64,000 bases of DNA from Neoceratodus forsteri (lineage: Eukaryota > Chordata > Ceratodontiformes > Ceratodontidae): contig JADMNL010000028.1 in NCBI GenBank assembly GCA_016271365.2, forward strand, positions 52,780,001 through 52,844,000, read 5' to 3'. The notes under the pieces are model-generated. The model was given only the letters and a program-made list of their open reading frames with translations. It had not been told where the DNA came from and ran no database searches. Positions within the stretch are counted from its first letter, which is position 1. Every line of letters begins with the position of its first letter. Position numbers and translations under genes: made by a program. Positions 55,601 through 64,000 of the stretch are shown here, piece by piece.

Positions 55601-56180
55601 GTGAGACAGGCCGAGAGAGCAACCTCAACGGAGCTGTGTCAGGACAGCTGCAGATTTCTTTGTGGCCAGAAAAAGATGCCAATGCAGGCAGGTGTCCAGT
55701 ACAAAAGGGCAGCCAGCAGCACTGGGACAAACACAATGAGCGAGTGAGAGAGGGGGGAGTGAGCGAGCTATCATGACTGCTGCGGATTGCTTTGTGTGCA
55801 AAAAAAGGCGGCAACGCAGGCAGGAGCCCTGTACGAAAGGCCAGTCTGCAGCACCGGCAGAAACAGAACGAGTGAGAGAGGGGAAGTGAGGTAGCTGTGT
55901 CAGGACTGTTGCACATTTCTTTGTGGGAGAAAAAGCCGCCAACAGAGGTGGGAGCCCAGTACAAAAGGGCAGCCTGCAGTGCCAGCAGAAACAGAATGAG
56001 CGACTGAGAGAGGGCGAGTGACCCACCTCAACACAGCTGTCGTGACAGCTGCAGATTTCTTTGTGGGCAGAAAAAACGTGCCAACGCAGCCAGGAGCCCC
56101 GTACAAAGGTGCAGCCTGCAGCACCGAGACAAACAGAACGAGCGAGTGACACAGGGCCACTGAGCGAGCTCAACAGATCA
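52656..56180. repeat. SatB: ~141-bp tandem satellite, about 19 units
   Basis: Units have the order GAGCTCAACGGAGCTCT (a 6-bp dyad), GTCGGGACTGCTGCAGATTTC, TTTGTGGGCAGAAAAAGG, GCCAATGCAGGCAGGAGCCC, AGTACAAAAGGGCAGCCTGC, AGAAACAGAACGAGCGAGTG and AGAGGGGGAGTGAG. The TTTGTGGGCAG landmark recurs at about 52719, 52860, 53002 and 53147. After a LINE insert it recurs every 134-155 bp from 54237 to 56058. Because 141 is 47 codons and the minus strand lacks stops, frames of up to 193 codons run through it. Confidence 0.9.
53158..54105 (+). pseudogene. 5'-truncated LINE with intact RT C-terminal frame
   Basis: The frame is open from the satellite junction to 54007: NLFIGNMYISSNNKMVKFAD, DTKIGGKATNQTKD, FNVSKCATLHLGKNNPL, SSVEKDLGILVNNNLSST and RAPRIWNKLPQEIVDSPNIL. 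FADDTK is the catalytic RT box, so the insert starts just upstream of it. About 285 codons have no stop, so the insertion is comparatively young. The 3' UTR has GGGCTAGTCGACTTCTTTTG and ends in an A run of 14 (about 54088-54101). The apparent ORF start at 53102 lies in satellite and is not real. It is a CR1/Jockey-group LINE, different from the other CR1 copies here. Confidence 0.82.
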
Positions 56181-56756
56181 ACGCAGTCAACATTTGGCAT
56201 TGACAAATACTTGTTTTAAATGTTTTCACCAGATTTTCAACATGGGCATTTTTGGATCTTTTCTCATGAACAGTGGCACTGTGAGTTTGTTAATCTGTCT
56301 CGAAAGTTGATTTCCCACAGCGACCGTGCCATTCCGCGCCACAGGTGCGATAACATGTTTTGGGCAGGATGTGAAAAATGACAGCTGTACTGTTCATAAG
56401 AAGGTGTGAAAAATGGCAATGTTGAAAATCAGGAGTGAAAACATTAAAAATTGGTGAAGTTACGAGTGTGCGTAGAAATGGCACAATGCACGCTCATAAC
56501 ACAGTCATTTTTGGACTTTTTTCACCAAATTTGCAACGTGGGCTTTTTGAGACCTCCCCTCATGAACTGTGGCACTGTCATTTCATTAAGTGGTCCCGAA
56601 ACATGATTCTGCACAGCGACCACAAAATCACCTTTCAGAACCAAGAAGCTAAATGTCAGTGTGAGTGTTTATGAGGTGGGGTCCCAAGAACCCCATGTTG
56701 AAAATTTGGGGCCAAAATTCTTAAAAATGGCTGAGATATCAGCCTAAGTTGAAACC
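56181..56756. repeat. SatA array 4
   Basis: Two SatA units follow AACATTTGGCATTGACAAATA. The first spans about 56215-56450, with the unit-junction dyad at 56458-56496 (TACGAGTGTGCGTAGAAATG...GCACGCTCATAAC). The second palindrome (56525-56715) has arms TTTGCAACGTGGGCTTTTTG and CAAGAACCCCATGTTGAAAA and leads into the inverted end module. Confidence 0.75.
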
Positions 56757-57022
56757 CCCCATTGAATCCTCATTATACGGCTTACCTTGAAATCTTCAGT
56801 TTTCCGATTGCTTTTGAAGAGTGCAGACGTGTCCCATTCCACAGAAGATTGCTGCTCATGACCTCTGGAGGTAAGTATGGGGTGAGGAGTGTGGACAGGT
56901 GGGTGCTCAGTGGGAGGGTGGGGATGAGGGAGGAGGGGGACTGGGAAGATGATGGTGGACTGTTTTCTTTTTTACAGGGAAAAAAGAAAAAACACTTGGG
57001 GACCATTTTCTTTATTTTACAG
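56757..57022 (+). other. conserved exon/intron-like module, copy 3 (inverted)
   Basis: On the plus strand TTTGAAGAGTGCAGACGTGT (encoding FEECRRV) leads to CTCTGGAG followed by GTAAGTATGGGGTGAG at 56871. Acceptor-like CTTTTTTACAG and TATTTTACAG end at 56978 and 57022. Orientation is opposite to copies 1 and 2. The coding part upstream of FEECRRVP is more diverged here. Confidence 0.45.
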
Positions 57023-57345
57023 GTAAAAAAACTACATTTAGGCACACTGGGGTGGGCTCCCAGTGTGCCACAATAGTGTGTGTGTGTGTGTGTGTGTGGG
57101 GGGCATGCTGACACGGGATTGGGCACCGATGTGGCAAATATTACCAAAGGGTTTGGGGGAGGGGGCGCATCTGACACCGGGAGTGGGCATCCCGGTGTCA
57201 GAAAAAATAAACAATTACTTTGGCACACTGCGGTGGGCTCCCAGTTGCTACATCAGTGGTGGGAGGGGGATACATACCGACACGGGGACTGGGCACCCCA
57301 ATGTCAGCTTGCTGTGGAGTGTGTGGCGGCCGGCTGGAGCCACCG
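57023..57345. repeat. hairpin array 3 (right end of block)
   Basis: Starts with the inverted repeat GGCACACTGGG...CCCAGTGTGCC (57040-57068), then a (GT)n run (57076-57099), then units GACACGGGATTGGGCACCGATGTGGC, GACACCGGGAGTGGGCATCCCGGTGTC and GACACGGGGACTGGGCACCCCAATGTC. This is array 1 in reverse orientation, with GACACCGGG in place of GCCGACGGG. Confidence 0.75.
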
Positions 57346-58178
57346 CCCACTCATTTCTTTATTGAAATGTTTCAGCAGAAATGGCACACTGAGCAAACAA
57401 GTTGCTCATGGAGCAAGGCCCAGGGACAGAGTGCTAACAGCAGGAGCCAACCTGGTTGCGAGGAAGGGAGAGGTGCGCTGTAATGATGAAACTGTTTGTG
57501 ATTACTGCAGCAGGTTTCTTTTAACTCCTTGGCTCTCTTGGCTGCTGTCATCAGCACTTCCCATTGTGTGGCTGCAGGACGACCTAGTAAAGCATCCATT
57601 GCATTAGGTGGCAGTGACACACCTCTCAATTCCCGTTATTGTTCCAAAGCGTTTGGTGCACAAGTGCATCAAATGCAAAAACGGAAGGAAAAATCATCTC
57701 TTTGAGGAAATTTGGTCTCCATTTCTTAAACAGCTATGTGCTGCAGAGACAGCAGCTTCTGTAAAACAATAACTTTTAATATAGAAGAGAATTAATACCT
57801 TATATAACTGAATTTGAGGGCAGTACAAGATACAGCAGGTCAGACAGCAGAGGTTACAGTAGGGATCAGCATGCGTCTGAGGAGTGCATTTGGACATGAC
57901 CTTTTAAATATATGGATGAGTCACCCACACATCTGAACCCCCAGAAATCTCTTTCTTGATCATTACCTTTGCTCTTTTTCAGAAGATATGCCTTCTTTCT
58001 TTATCATTTCTAAAACTTAAATCAATGGTTTCAAAAATGCCAGCCTGCATTCTAGCTCTGTATATTGTTTTTTCTAACCAGCTCATATGATGACACATTT
58101 TGCTGCCTGTGGTATGTCTTTCCATTTCAGACCACTTAAAACTTTTATCATTGTTTCTGAGATCTTGGATAAAAACCA
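57346..58178. other. intergenic DNA, no gene seen
   Basis: No element or gene recognised. An 81-codon antisense frame at 57979-58224 is not similar to anything I know. Confidence 0.3.
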
Positions 58179-58646
58179 CATTGGTGGCAATTCGGGGGAA
58201 GCGGAGCCTGCTTTTTTTGGCCACAGCCTGTGACGAGAGGGAATATTAACTGCATTGGTGGTCGGACAGCTGGAAGGAGCAGTGGATCCAGGCTGCAGTC
58301 GGTGGCTGAGAAGCTTGGGGCGCTATTTCCATGGGGAGGTTTTTTACACTATCAGGTCCTTGGCCCACGGACCTATCAGGCCCTACCGAAATCTGCCGCC
58401 TTATCAGGAGGGAAGGCGCCACGCAGCCTGGCTTTAAAAAGCCGTGCAGGGCTGTAAACTTCAGTTGCTGGCTGGTTGCATCGGTGGCCGTTCGGGCAAG
58501 AGGAGCCTGCTTTTTTGGCTGCAGTCGGCAGCGAGCAGGAGAATTGACCACATTGGCGGTCAGGCAGCTGGCGGGAGCAGTGGATCCAGGCCGTAGTTGG
58601 CGGCTGAGAAGTGTGGGGAGTTGCTTCTGTGGGGATGTTTTTTCTT
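58179..58646 (+). promoter_or_regulatory. two ~300-bp 5' leader units of CR1
   Basis: About 170 bp at 58179-58348 recur at 58479-58646. Matching landmarks include GAGCCTGCTTTTTTGGC, GGAGCAGTGGATCCAGGC and GGCTGAGAAG. The period is 300 bp. Repeated leader units in LINEs can act as tandem promoters; that function is inferred. Confidence 0.6.
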
Positions 58647-58759
58647 CCTGGCCACCGTCCCCGCCCTCTATTGAATGCCGGAGTAGGGAGGAGCAAGGAA
58701 GACTAGAGGAAGAGGAGGCAGAAGAAGGAGAGGGAAGTGGCCAATGGTCCTAGAGAGTA

Positions 58760-59225
58760 GCTGGAGGAACGGAGATCTGCACATTGGTTCTCACAGCTGG
58801 GCAAAGGAAAATTTCTTCATGAAAGAGCTGTAATTGTGGGATCGCCTGGGTCTCTGCAGAAGAAGATACTAAAAGAACTGGGCAAGCTGGGCCTCACGTG
58901 GTAACTATGGACTGACTGGGTCTCTGCAGGGGGAATATACTCCAAGAATGGGACAAATTGGGACACGTGTGTTAATAATTGACTAGCGCTATGGGGATTT
59001 GTTACCTATACAGACAAGTACTGCATAACTGCATTGAATGGCTGAGTGGTAGGATAGTTACCTATCAAATTAAGTGCTGCTTATATATTTGCCTTGAATT
59101 GTGAAATGCTGAGTGGTAAAATTGTTGCCTATAAATCTAAGTGCTGCTTATTTGCTGAGTGGTTGAATTGTTCCCTATACAATTAAGTGCTGCTTATATA
59201 TTTGCTTTGAATTGGAAACTGGGCA
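58760..59225 (+). repeat. short tandem repeats in the CR1 leader
   Basis: Two repeat types. GCCTGGGTCTCTGCAGAAGAAGATACT and CTGACTGGGTCTCTGCAGGGGGAATATACT are about 70 bp apart (58840-58940). Four units at 58990-59215 contain GCTGAGTGGT, GTTACCTAT or GTTGCCTAT, AAGTGCTGCTTAT and TATTTGC. Confidence 0.65.
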
Positions 59226-59289
59226 CAGAGAGTTTGTGGGAGGGATCTATACTGGTAACTGAATTCTTGTTGGGCAAGCAGCTCAGGAT

Positions 59290-60995
59290 GGGGACCAGGA
59301 TGAGGCTGGGGCCGCATGTCACTAGGGCTGGCATCTTTGGCAGGGTGGTGGAGTGTACTGGGTGTGGGTCTGCCATGATTCTGGCTTGGGCATGGAGGAC
59401 AGGGGGTGTATGGTTTGTAGCCAGCTGGTGATATTAAGGGAGGAATTATGGTGGTTAAGGAGGAGCTTAGGAGGAAGGGGTGGGGAGGATGGAGATCATC
59501 CAGGCAGGGGGGTCGGATGGAGTCTGGAGGGGAACAGGGCTGGCCTGACAAGTCCAGCAGCTGCACCTGGGCTCATAAACAAAAGCAGTAAAATGGGTGG
59601 AAAATACACAGGCTGTTCAGGCAGGAGAGATGGGGATGGGGTTCAGGAGGGGAGAAATGTGGCAGGCCAAATGGGTCCGGTGGCTGCCCCTGGTATCAGA
59701 GACACTTGCAAAATAGATAATGGAGGGGATGGCGTACAAGGGGAAAATGAGGGCCCCAGTGGGGGTGGGGGTGCAAATTGCAAAAAGGGCCATAGTAGCT
59801 GGCAGATGGTTGGGGGAGGAGGACCGGGGGGGGCACAGACAGGAGCAAAAGGGGGGATTCCGTCAGGAGGAAGCAAGGAAACAGGCATACAGCTGAACAA
59901 CAGATTTGTGCCTCTACTGTTCAGGAAGGAGGAGGAGGAGGATGCAACCAGACTGGAGGTGGATAAGGGGAAATTGGGAAAGCTGGTTATAGGGGATGGC
60001 CAGAATAGTGCAGAGGGCAGGGACCAAGGGGCAGCGGAACATCCTCCATGGATGGGGAAAATGGGGAGTTGGCAAAGAGGGTCCAGGGGGCCGAGGGTGG
60101 AGGGCACTTCAGAGCAGAGCAGTCTAGATGGGGGCCTCAGGGGTCAGAGTAAGCAAGGAAGAGGACCCTAAAGAGGAGCCTTCTCCAGTGGGGGCTGGGC
60201 AGGCCCCAAGGCATAACAAGGACATGGAGACAGCAACAGCACAGGAGGTGTCATTGCAGGTCCAGGTTAAGGTACTCTGCACTGACGGGGGCAAGGGAAG
60301 CTAGAAGTCTTAGGGGATGTTGGGGACACAGGGCCTAAAGCAGGGGGTTCAGGAGGCCGCCTACAGGAGGTGGGTCAAGTTGTGAGGACTAAGAAGGAGG
60401 AGGAGTTGACTGTTAGAAAGGAGGCCCCAGAGGCTGTGAAAGCACGTTGTAAGAGGGGGGAGGGTGGAAGCAGGGGAGCAGGCAGGGAGTTGCTTTGAAG
60501 CAGGCATGGTGAAGGATAAGGTCATGATAGTTGGGGACTCCATAATTAGGGGCATCAGCTGGGGAGGGAATGGCGGTAGGGGTAGCAAGGTTTGGGTCAG
60601 TTGCCTGCCAAGAGTGACAGCTGCGGAGGTCATTCACTACATCCCTTCCTGGGGGAAGTAACAGGATACGAGAACGCACCTGGTGTTCCACTTGGGAACA
60701 AATGACCTTGCTGGTCATAGTGTGATAGAAGTTCAAGCGAGGTTTGAGGCCATGTTGCGGTTTTGTAATAACCTGTGCTTTCATTCAGTGGTGTTCTCAG
60801 AGGTGCTTCCATTCCCAAGATCTAGCATGGATTGGAAGCAGAGGATAGCGGGAGTTCAACAGCTGGCTCTCTAAATGGTGTGCTCAGAAGGGTTATGGGC
60901 TGGTGGGTCATTGGGGGACCATCTTGCATGATGACAGCCTCTTTGCCCCAGATAGGCTGCACTTAAATAGAGACGGTAAGGAGGTAGGTACTAAA
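59290..60995 (+). pseudogene. CR1 ORF1: zinc-knuckle-like motif, coiled coil, SGNH/GDSL esterase-like domain
   Basis: ORF1 proteins of CR1 bind RNA, and many carry an esterase-like domain. At about 59350 VVECTGCGSAM supplies one Cys pair. After a +1-type shift near 59390, CMVCSQLVILREELWWLRRS supplies the second pair and a coiled-coil-like helix. A long Gly-rich linker follows (to 60171). The esterase-like domain has VMIVGDSIIRG (block I, about 60523), then SCLPRVTAAEVI. After a stop at 60659 it has FHLGTNDLAGH (block III), and in another frame DRLHLNRDGKEV at about 60952-60987, carrying the block V histidine. All three catalytic blocks are visible but spread over shifted frames. Confidence 0.75.
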
Positions 60996-61212
60996 GTAGA
61001 AATTAGAGGAGTTTTTTAGTACATACTTTAATTTAAACTGAACTGGGGGGTGGGGAGCCGCCTGTGACACCTAACAGTGTACGTGACAAGGGGGACAGTT
61101 GTCCCCCCCCCCACAGGAAACAAACCAGCTGGATGGGGCTGGAAATGATATCACATGTAAGACGAGGATCATCAGGACAGGGGTGGGGGGTAGGGAAGCC
61201 GCACACTAGAAA

Positions 61213-61490
61213 GCCATGTGTACAAATGCCAGAAGCCTGGGTAACAAGGTCCCAGACCTGGCAGCAGTCATGGCAGAGGAGGATTTAGACTTAGCAGGAA
61301 TTACAGAGTCTTGGTTTCACAATGGACAGGACTGGGACAGGAATATTCCAGGGTACACGCTATACAGGAAGGACAGAGTTGACAGGAGAGGAGGGGGTGT
61401 GGCTCTATATGTGAGGGAGGGGATCCTAGCACTGGAAATGCAGGGTAGGTGGGGGGACACAGAGGCACTGTGGGTCTTGCTGACCTCAGA
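61213..61490 (+). pseudogene. CR1 ORF2 start: APE-type endonuclease, truncated
   Basis: The frame reads CTNARSLGNKVPDLAAVMAE, LAGITESWFHNGQDWD with the catalytic Glu, and YRKDRVDRRGGGVALYVREG, then EALWVLLTSE. This is the first third of the CR1 endonuclease, which nicks target DNA to prime reverse transcription. It is cut at about 61490 by the antisense CR1; the residues after SEKH belong to that element, not to this protein. Confidence 0.82.
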
Positions 61491-64000
61491 GAAACATAGA
61501 AACATAGAATTTGATGGCAGATGAGGACCTCTTGGCCCACTCAGTCTGCCCATTTCCCTACCTAATGGATAAGCTGCAGATCCTAGTTAACCAGCAGCCT
61601 ACTTCTTTGTACCCCCACCCCCTAGAATTGCCTTATGACTGTCCCATGCATGCTTGAATTCAGTCACTGTTTTTGACTCCACAGCCTCCTCTGGAAGGCC
61701 GTTCCATGCATCCACAACCCTCTTGTGAAAAAATACTTCCTTACATTACCTCTGAGCCGCCCCCATCTTCAAATGGTGCCCCCTTGTTCTTGCACACCTC
61801 GTTTTTGAAAGATGCCACCCTCTTGGACTTTGCTGATTCCCTTGAGGTACTTGAAAGTTTCTATCATGTCCCCCCTCTCCCTCCTTTCCTCGAGGCTATA
61901 CATATTAAGCTCCTCTAGTCTGTCTTCATATGTCTTCAGGTGCAGACCCTGCACCATTTTAGTTGCCCTCCTCTGGACAGCTTCCATCTTGTCTATGTCC
62001 TTGCGGAGCTTGGATCTCCAGAACTGCACACAGTACTCCAGGTGGGGTCTCACCAGCTGTCTGTACAGAGGGATAACAACTTCCTATTTTCTACTGGTGA
62101 TTCCTCTCCTATGCATCCCAGTATCCCCAGCCCTCCTTACTGCCCTCTCACATTGCTTGCCCACCTTTAAGTCATCTGATATGACTACCCCCAGGTCCCT
62201 TTCCATTTTGTTGTTGTTAGTATCTCACCCCCATTGTGTACTCTTCCCCTGGGTTTTTGTTTCCCAGGTGCATTACCTTGCACTTCTTAGCATTGAATCT
62301 AAGCTGCCATACATTTGACCATTCCTCTAACCTTGCCAAGTCCCTTCTCATCCTTTCCACCCCACCTTGTGCATCAACTCTGTTGCAGATCTTTGTGTCA
62401 TCTGCAAAGAGACATACTTTTCCTTCCAGTCCCTCTGCAATGTCACTTATAAAGACATTGAAGAGGACCGGTCCTAATACTGAACCCTGCGGTACCCCAC
62501 TAGTTACCCCCCTTTCTTCAGAGTGGACTCCATTTACTATTACCCTCTGTGTCCTATTCTCCAGCCAATTCTTTACCCAGGCTATCATCTTGGGACCCAC
62601 TCCCAGGCTGGCTAACTTGTATATTAATCTTTTGTGTGGGACTGAGTCAAATGCCTTGCTAAAGTCTAGGTAGGCCATGTCCACAGCCCCTCCCTGATCT
62701 ACTACTTTGGTCACCCAGTCAAAGAAATCTATTAGATTCATCTGGCATGACCTTCCCACTGTGAATCCATGCTGCCTTGGGTCCTGTGCCCCTCTGGCCT
62801 CTAGGTACTCAACAGTTCTTTTCTTCAGAAGTGATTCCATCATTTTCCCTATCACTGAGGTTAAACTAACAGGTCTGTAGTTTCCTGCTTCTGCCCTGCT
62901 CCCACTTTTGTGAAGGGGAATCACATCTGCCCTCCTCCAGTCCTCAGGTACCTCCCCATCCTCCCATGATTTGTTAAAGAGGGTAGTCAGTGGTGCCACT
63001 AGTTCTACCCTTAGTTCTTTTAGAATTCTGGGATGAATCCCATCAGGCCCCATTGCTTTGTCCACCTTCAGTTTTAAGAGTTCTTTCAGAACCCTTTCTT
63101 TTGTAAATGGGCTAGTATCAACTTCTGTATCCAGAGTATTTCTATTGTTTGTTTTAGGTACCTCCCCCTCTTCATTTGTAAATACTGAGCAAAAATATTT
63201 GTTTAGTATCTTTGCCTTTTCACTGTCACCCTCTGCCCACCCCCCCTTTATTAAGCCTCACTATCCCTCCCTTAGTCTTCCTTCGCTCCCTGATGTACCT
63301 AAAAAAGGTTTTATCCCCCTTCTTAACTGAGTTGGCTATCTTTTCCTTGGTTCGGGCCTTTGCTGTTCTGACTGTCCTCCCAGCTTCCTTTTGCTTTAAC
63401 TGATACAATTCTCTGTCCTGCGCCTTCTGTGATTCCTTGTACTTTCTGAATGCTTTCTTTTTCTCTTGAACCTTCACTGCCACCTCCTTTGAGAACCATA
63501 GTGGTTTCTTACATTGTTTTGTTTTGTTTATTTGCTTCACACAAAGGCTTGTTACCTCTGTGATGGCAGTTTTTATTATTCCCCATTGTTCTTCCACCCC
63601 TCCTTCCTACCCATTTGCTAGTGCATTCCTTAGACACTCACCCAATTTGGCAAAGTCAGCCCTCCTGAAGTCCAGTACTTTTGCCTTTGTATGGCTTGAC
63701 TCTATTGCTGTGTTTATTGTGAACCATACTATTCGATGGTCGCTAGTTCGCAGATGGCTACCCACTTCTACATCTGTGATCCTCTCTCCATCTTAATTTG
63801 AGACAACCAGGTCTAAGATTGCTCCCTCTCAAGTGGGTTCCAATACTGGTTGTCTAAGGCATGCCCCCTGTAGGGCATCTAGAATAACCCCAATCTTAGA
63901 AGCGGCTGCTGCAACTGCACTCCAGTTAACATCTGGCATATTCAGATCACCCATCAGCAATATCTCCCCTTTATCTGCCATTCTAAGTATACTTTCTATC
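61490..64000 (-). mobile_element. CR1 LINE, antisense, 3' part to window end
   Basis: Starts with the reversed tail AAACATAGAAACATAGAATT, then CACTCAGTCTGCCCATTTCC, and runs through C-terminus, RT, linker and endonuclease to the end of the window. It lies tail-first against the plus-strand CR1, suggesting insertion into it. It differs from the fragments at 22680 and 11488 in its terminal sequence (GATGGCAGATGAGGACC), so it belongs to another CR1 subfamily. Confidence 0.88.
61769..64000 (-). pseudogene. CR1 ORF2: endonuclease and reverse transcriptase
   Basis: Read from 64000 downward. The endonuclease has MGDLNMPDVNWSAVAA and LRTSDHRIVWF (the SDH end motif), with two in-frame stops between (EPT* and VSN*). 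Linker: NKTKQCKKPLWFSKEVAVKV. The RT frame 62217-63065 is long and intact, with [68 protein letters not shown] and LFADDTKICNRV. After a shift near 62210, LGVVISDDLKVGKQCERAVR leads to the frame 61769-62053 with [20 protein letters not shown] and [20 protein letters not shown]. The protein would nick and reverse transcribe at target sites. Stops and the shift disable it. Confidence 0.87.

Larger units (their letters stand above)
47310..57345. repeat. large composite inverted/palindromic repeat block
   Basis: About 10 kb of nested non-coding repeats with dyad organisation. Both ends carry the same module in opposite orientation: 47690-48300 and 56700-57310 align in reverse complement over about 600 bp. 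An additional direct copy of the left module lies at 51010-51690. Between the modules are quasi-palindromic SatA arrays and the SatB array. The left outer part, with TTGCGTGCATGTGCAAG at about 47317, is repeated at 50692 as TTGCGCGCATGCGCAAG. The layout resembles foldback-type elements, whose long inverted ends contain tandem repeats. No target-site duplication or transposase is visible, and I do not recognise the family. Confidence 0.75.
58179..61490 (+). mobile_element. CR1 LINE, 5' portion, cut by an opposing CR1
   Basis: A long plus-strand CR1 with duplicated leader units (58179-58646), further short leader repeats, ORF1 (about 59330-60990) and the first part of ORF2 (from 61213). It stops abruptly at about 61490, where the 3' tail of an antisense CR1 begins. 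Full 5' regions are rare for CR1, which is usually severely truncated. The remainder may lie beyond the opposing element, outside this window. Confidence 0.82.

Noticed and set aside
52656..56180. Regular repeats considered as a CRISPR array
   Set aside because: Units are contiguous ~141-bp satellite copies without unique spacers, in a vertebrate-type genome.
57979..58224. 81-codon antisense frame considered as a host exon
   Set aside because: No recognisable domain and no clear pair of flanking splice sites; isolated.
59183..60107. Proline-rich antisense frames opposite CR1 ORF1
   Set aside because: Mirror images of the Gly-rich ORF1 linker; the plus strand carries the recognisable motifs.

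Overview
This 64 kb window looks like intergenic DNA from a large-genome, non-mammalian vertebrate, and I could not support a single host gene. An amphibian is my best guess, because full-length DIRS-type tyrosine-recombinase retrotransposons occur together with CR1, L2-like and Penelope-like elements, a Ty3/Gypsy remnant, CORE-SINE/MIR-like SINEs and long satellite tracts. The species assignment is inference. Almost every protein-like reading frame belongs to a transposable element, and nearly all are broken by stops, frameshifts or deletions.

Layout. 1-1332: 3' end of DIRS copy A (+). 1345-3797: degenerate repeats and LINE 3' tails. 3798-9497: DIRS copy B (-), nearly complete with an intact 536-aa gag-like ORF. 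9498-16500: weakly structured DNA, then an old L2-like LINE (-) broken by two insertions. 16700-20940: a CR1 tail, a MITE-like repeat and two Penelope-like copies arranged head to head. 20941-24180: CR1 fragments on both strands. 24189-35575: a LINE (+) with tandem repeats in its presumed 5' region, split by DIRS copy C (27248-32948, -). 35577-39610: LINE tails, a second MITE-like copy and a Ty3/Gypsy remnant (-). 39649-44310: DIRS copy D (-), internally deleted and carrying a tRNA-derived SINE. 44640-47300: minisatellite, CORE-SINE, LTR-like segment and a LINE C-terminal remnant.

47310-57345 is the most unusual part. It is a composite block of about 10 kb whose two ends are inverted copies of one module: a hairpin array, an intron-like segment and an exon-like segment. 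Inside are quasi-palindromic ~300-bp repeats (SatA) and about 19 copies of a ~141-bp satellite (SatB). A 5'-truncated LINE sits in SatB. The block resembles a giant foldback-type element or a satellite built from one, and I recognise no described family.

58179-64000 holds two CR1 elements in opposite orientation. The first (+) has duplicated 5' leader units, an ORF1 with a zinc-knuckle-like motif and an SGNH/GDSL-esterase-like domain, and the start of an endonuclease. It is cut at about 61490 by the 3' end of the second CR1 (-), which runs off the window.

The elements give a relative history. L2 and Penelope copies are old and were hit by SINEs and other LINEs. DIRS copies inserted later: copy C landed in a LINE without a target-site duplication, so the LINE reading frame resumes directly on the far side.
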